Source: Actinomycetota bacterium
Lineage (GTDB): Bacteria; Actinomycetota; Actinomycetes; Nanopelagicales; Nanopelagicaceae
Assembly (NCBI GenBank): GCA_009702845.1
Contig: WLHG01000055.1
Coordinates: forward strand, 1 to 6,974
Direction: 5' to 3'
Length of the DNA stretch: 6,974 bases
Below are positions 6,596-6,974 of the stretch, piece by piece; position 1 is the first letter of the stretch, and every line of letters begins with the position of its first letter. The translations under genes and the position numbers were made by a program. The notes beneath the pieces were generated by a model, which saw only the letters and a list, made by a program, of their open reading frames with translations, had not been told where the DNA came from and did not search any database.

Positions 6596-6974
6596 AAAGA
6601 ATTAACATTAAATACCAGCGATTCATAACCCTCTTTGGACGATTAATTCTTGGCGGAGTTCTGCTGGTCGCTGGCGGATTAAAGGCCTTTGTCCCTGCCG
6701 AGGCCGCGAGTGCCGTAGCTGCCTACAAAATCCTTCCAACGCAGTTGGCGCACATAGTCGGTTACGCCCTTCCATGGCTTGAGATCGCAGTTGGCCTTCT
6801 CCTTATTATTGGAATCTCATTGCGCATGGCTGCAGTCATTGCCGGCGGCATCATGCTCCTATTTATTGCCGCAATTATCAGCGTATGGGCGCGTGGGATG
6901 CTTATCGATTGCGGTTGTTTTGGCGGTGGTGGGGCTATTGATCCATCAAAGGCGGCCGAAGTTCATAGGAAGTA
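6592..6974 (+). CDS. MauE/DoxX-type integral membrane protein (3' end beyond window)
   Basis: An open frame starts at the ATG overlapping the trpA TGA (6592-6595), preceded by purine-rich GAGAGGGA (6582-6589), and stays open to the window edge: 127 residues plus two bases. It has three hydrophobic helices at about 14-33, 54-75 and 80-97. It carries the pattern of the MauE (methylamine utilisation) branch of DoxX-like proteins: GRLILGGVLLVAGGLK, a periplasmic AYKILP segment, YALPWLEIAVGLLL, and ARGMLIDCGCFGGGG with C107 and C109. Family members are about 150-200 residues with four helices, so one helix is probably missing. In actinobacteria such proteins are often followed by an extracytoplasmic thioredoxin/DsbA-like protein, so a thiol-redox or electron-transfer role in the membrane is plausible but unproven. 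No methylamine genes are visible, so that function should not be assumed. The tight overlap with trpA means cotranscription. Confidence 0.88.
   Translation, partial: MKRINIKYQRFITLFGRLILGGVLLVAGGLKAFVPAEAASAVAAYKILPTQLAHIVGYALPWLEIAVGLLLIIGISLRMAAVIAGGIMLLFIAAIISVWARGMLIDCGCFGGGGAIDPSKAAEVHRK

Noticed and set aside
6592..6974. Methylamine utilisation function for the last gene
   Set aside because: Only the MauE-type fold is recognisable; no other mau genes are in view and MauE-like proteins occur widely outside methylamine metabolism, so the specific function is not assigned.

Overview
The window is one unbroken stretch of a histidine-tryptophan biosynthesis operon. Every gene is on the + strand, and almost no base lies outside a gene. 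The order is hisH (3' end only), priA (hisA), hisF, hisI, trpE, a 56-residue single-pass membrane protein, trpC, trpB, trpA, and a MauE/DoxX-type membrane protein cut by the right edge. I found no RNA gene, mobile element, CRISPR array or convincing terminator.

The organism is most likely an actinobacterium. The 'hisA' product carries PriA features (the dual HisA/TrpF isomerase of Actinobacteria). A trp-linked small membrane protein sits between trpE and trpC, where Mycobacterium and Streptomyces have the larger Trp_oprn_chp family protein. A MauE-like protein with a DCGCFGGGG motif follows trpA. Base composition is moderate (about 42-52% G+C on the lines I counted by hand), low for this phylum. 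Together with the extreme compaction, this suggests a streamlined freshwater lineage such as the acI group ('Ca. Nanopelagicales': Planktophila/Nanopelagicus). The lineage is an inference, not a demonstrated identity.

Left part (1-2165), histidine: HisH and HisF form the glutamine amidotransferase-cyclase that makes IGP and AICAR. PriA makes the HisF substrate PRFAR, and HisI (cyclohydrolase only, no HisE domain) acts just before PriA. Middle and right (2165-6595), tryptophan: TrpE (chorismate to anthranilate, with a separate glutaminase subunit), TrpC (IGP synthase), and TrpB and TrpA (tryptophan synthase). Neither trpD, trpG nor trpF is present here; PriA is expected to supply the TrpF step, which would join the two pathways enzymatically as well as genetically.

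Six junctions are 4-nt ATGA/GTGA overlaps, one is a 1-nt TAATG overlap, and one is a direct TAG|ATG abutment. The only true gap is 14 nt (hisF-hisI). There is no room for a trp leader or attenuator before trpE, so trp control inside this operon probably rests on TrpE feedback inhibition (its tryptophan-site motifs are intact) and on a promoter upstream of the window. The most unusual item is the 56-residue ORF, which looks like a remnant-sized version of the actinobacterial trp-operon membrane protein.
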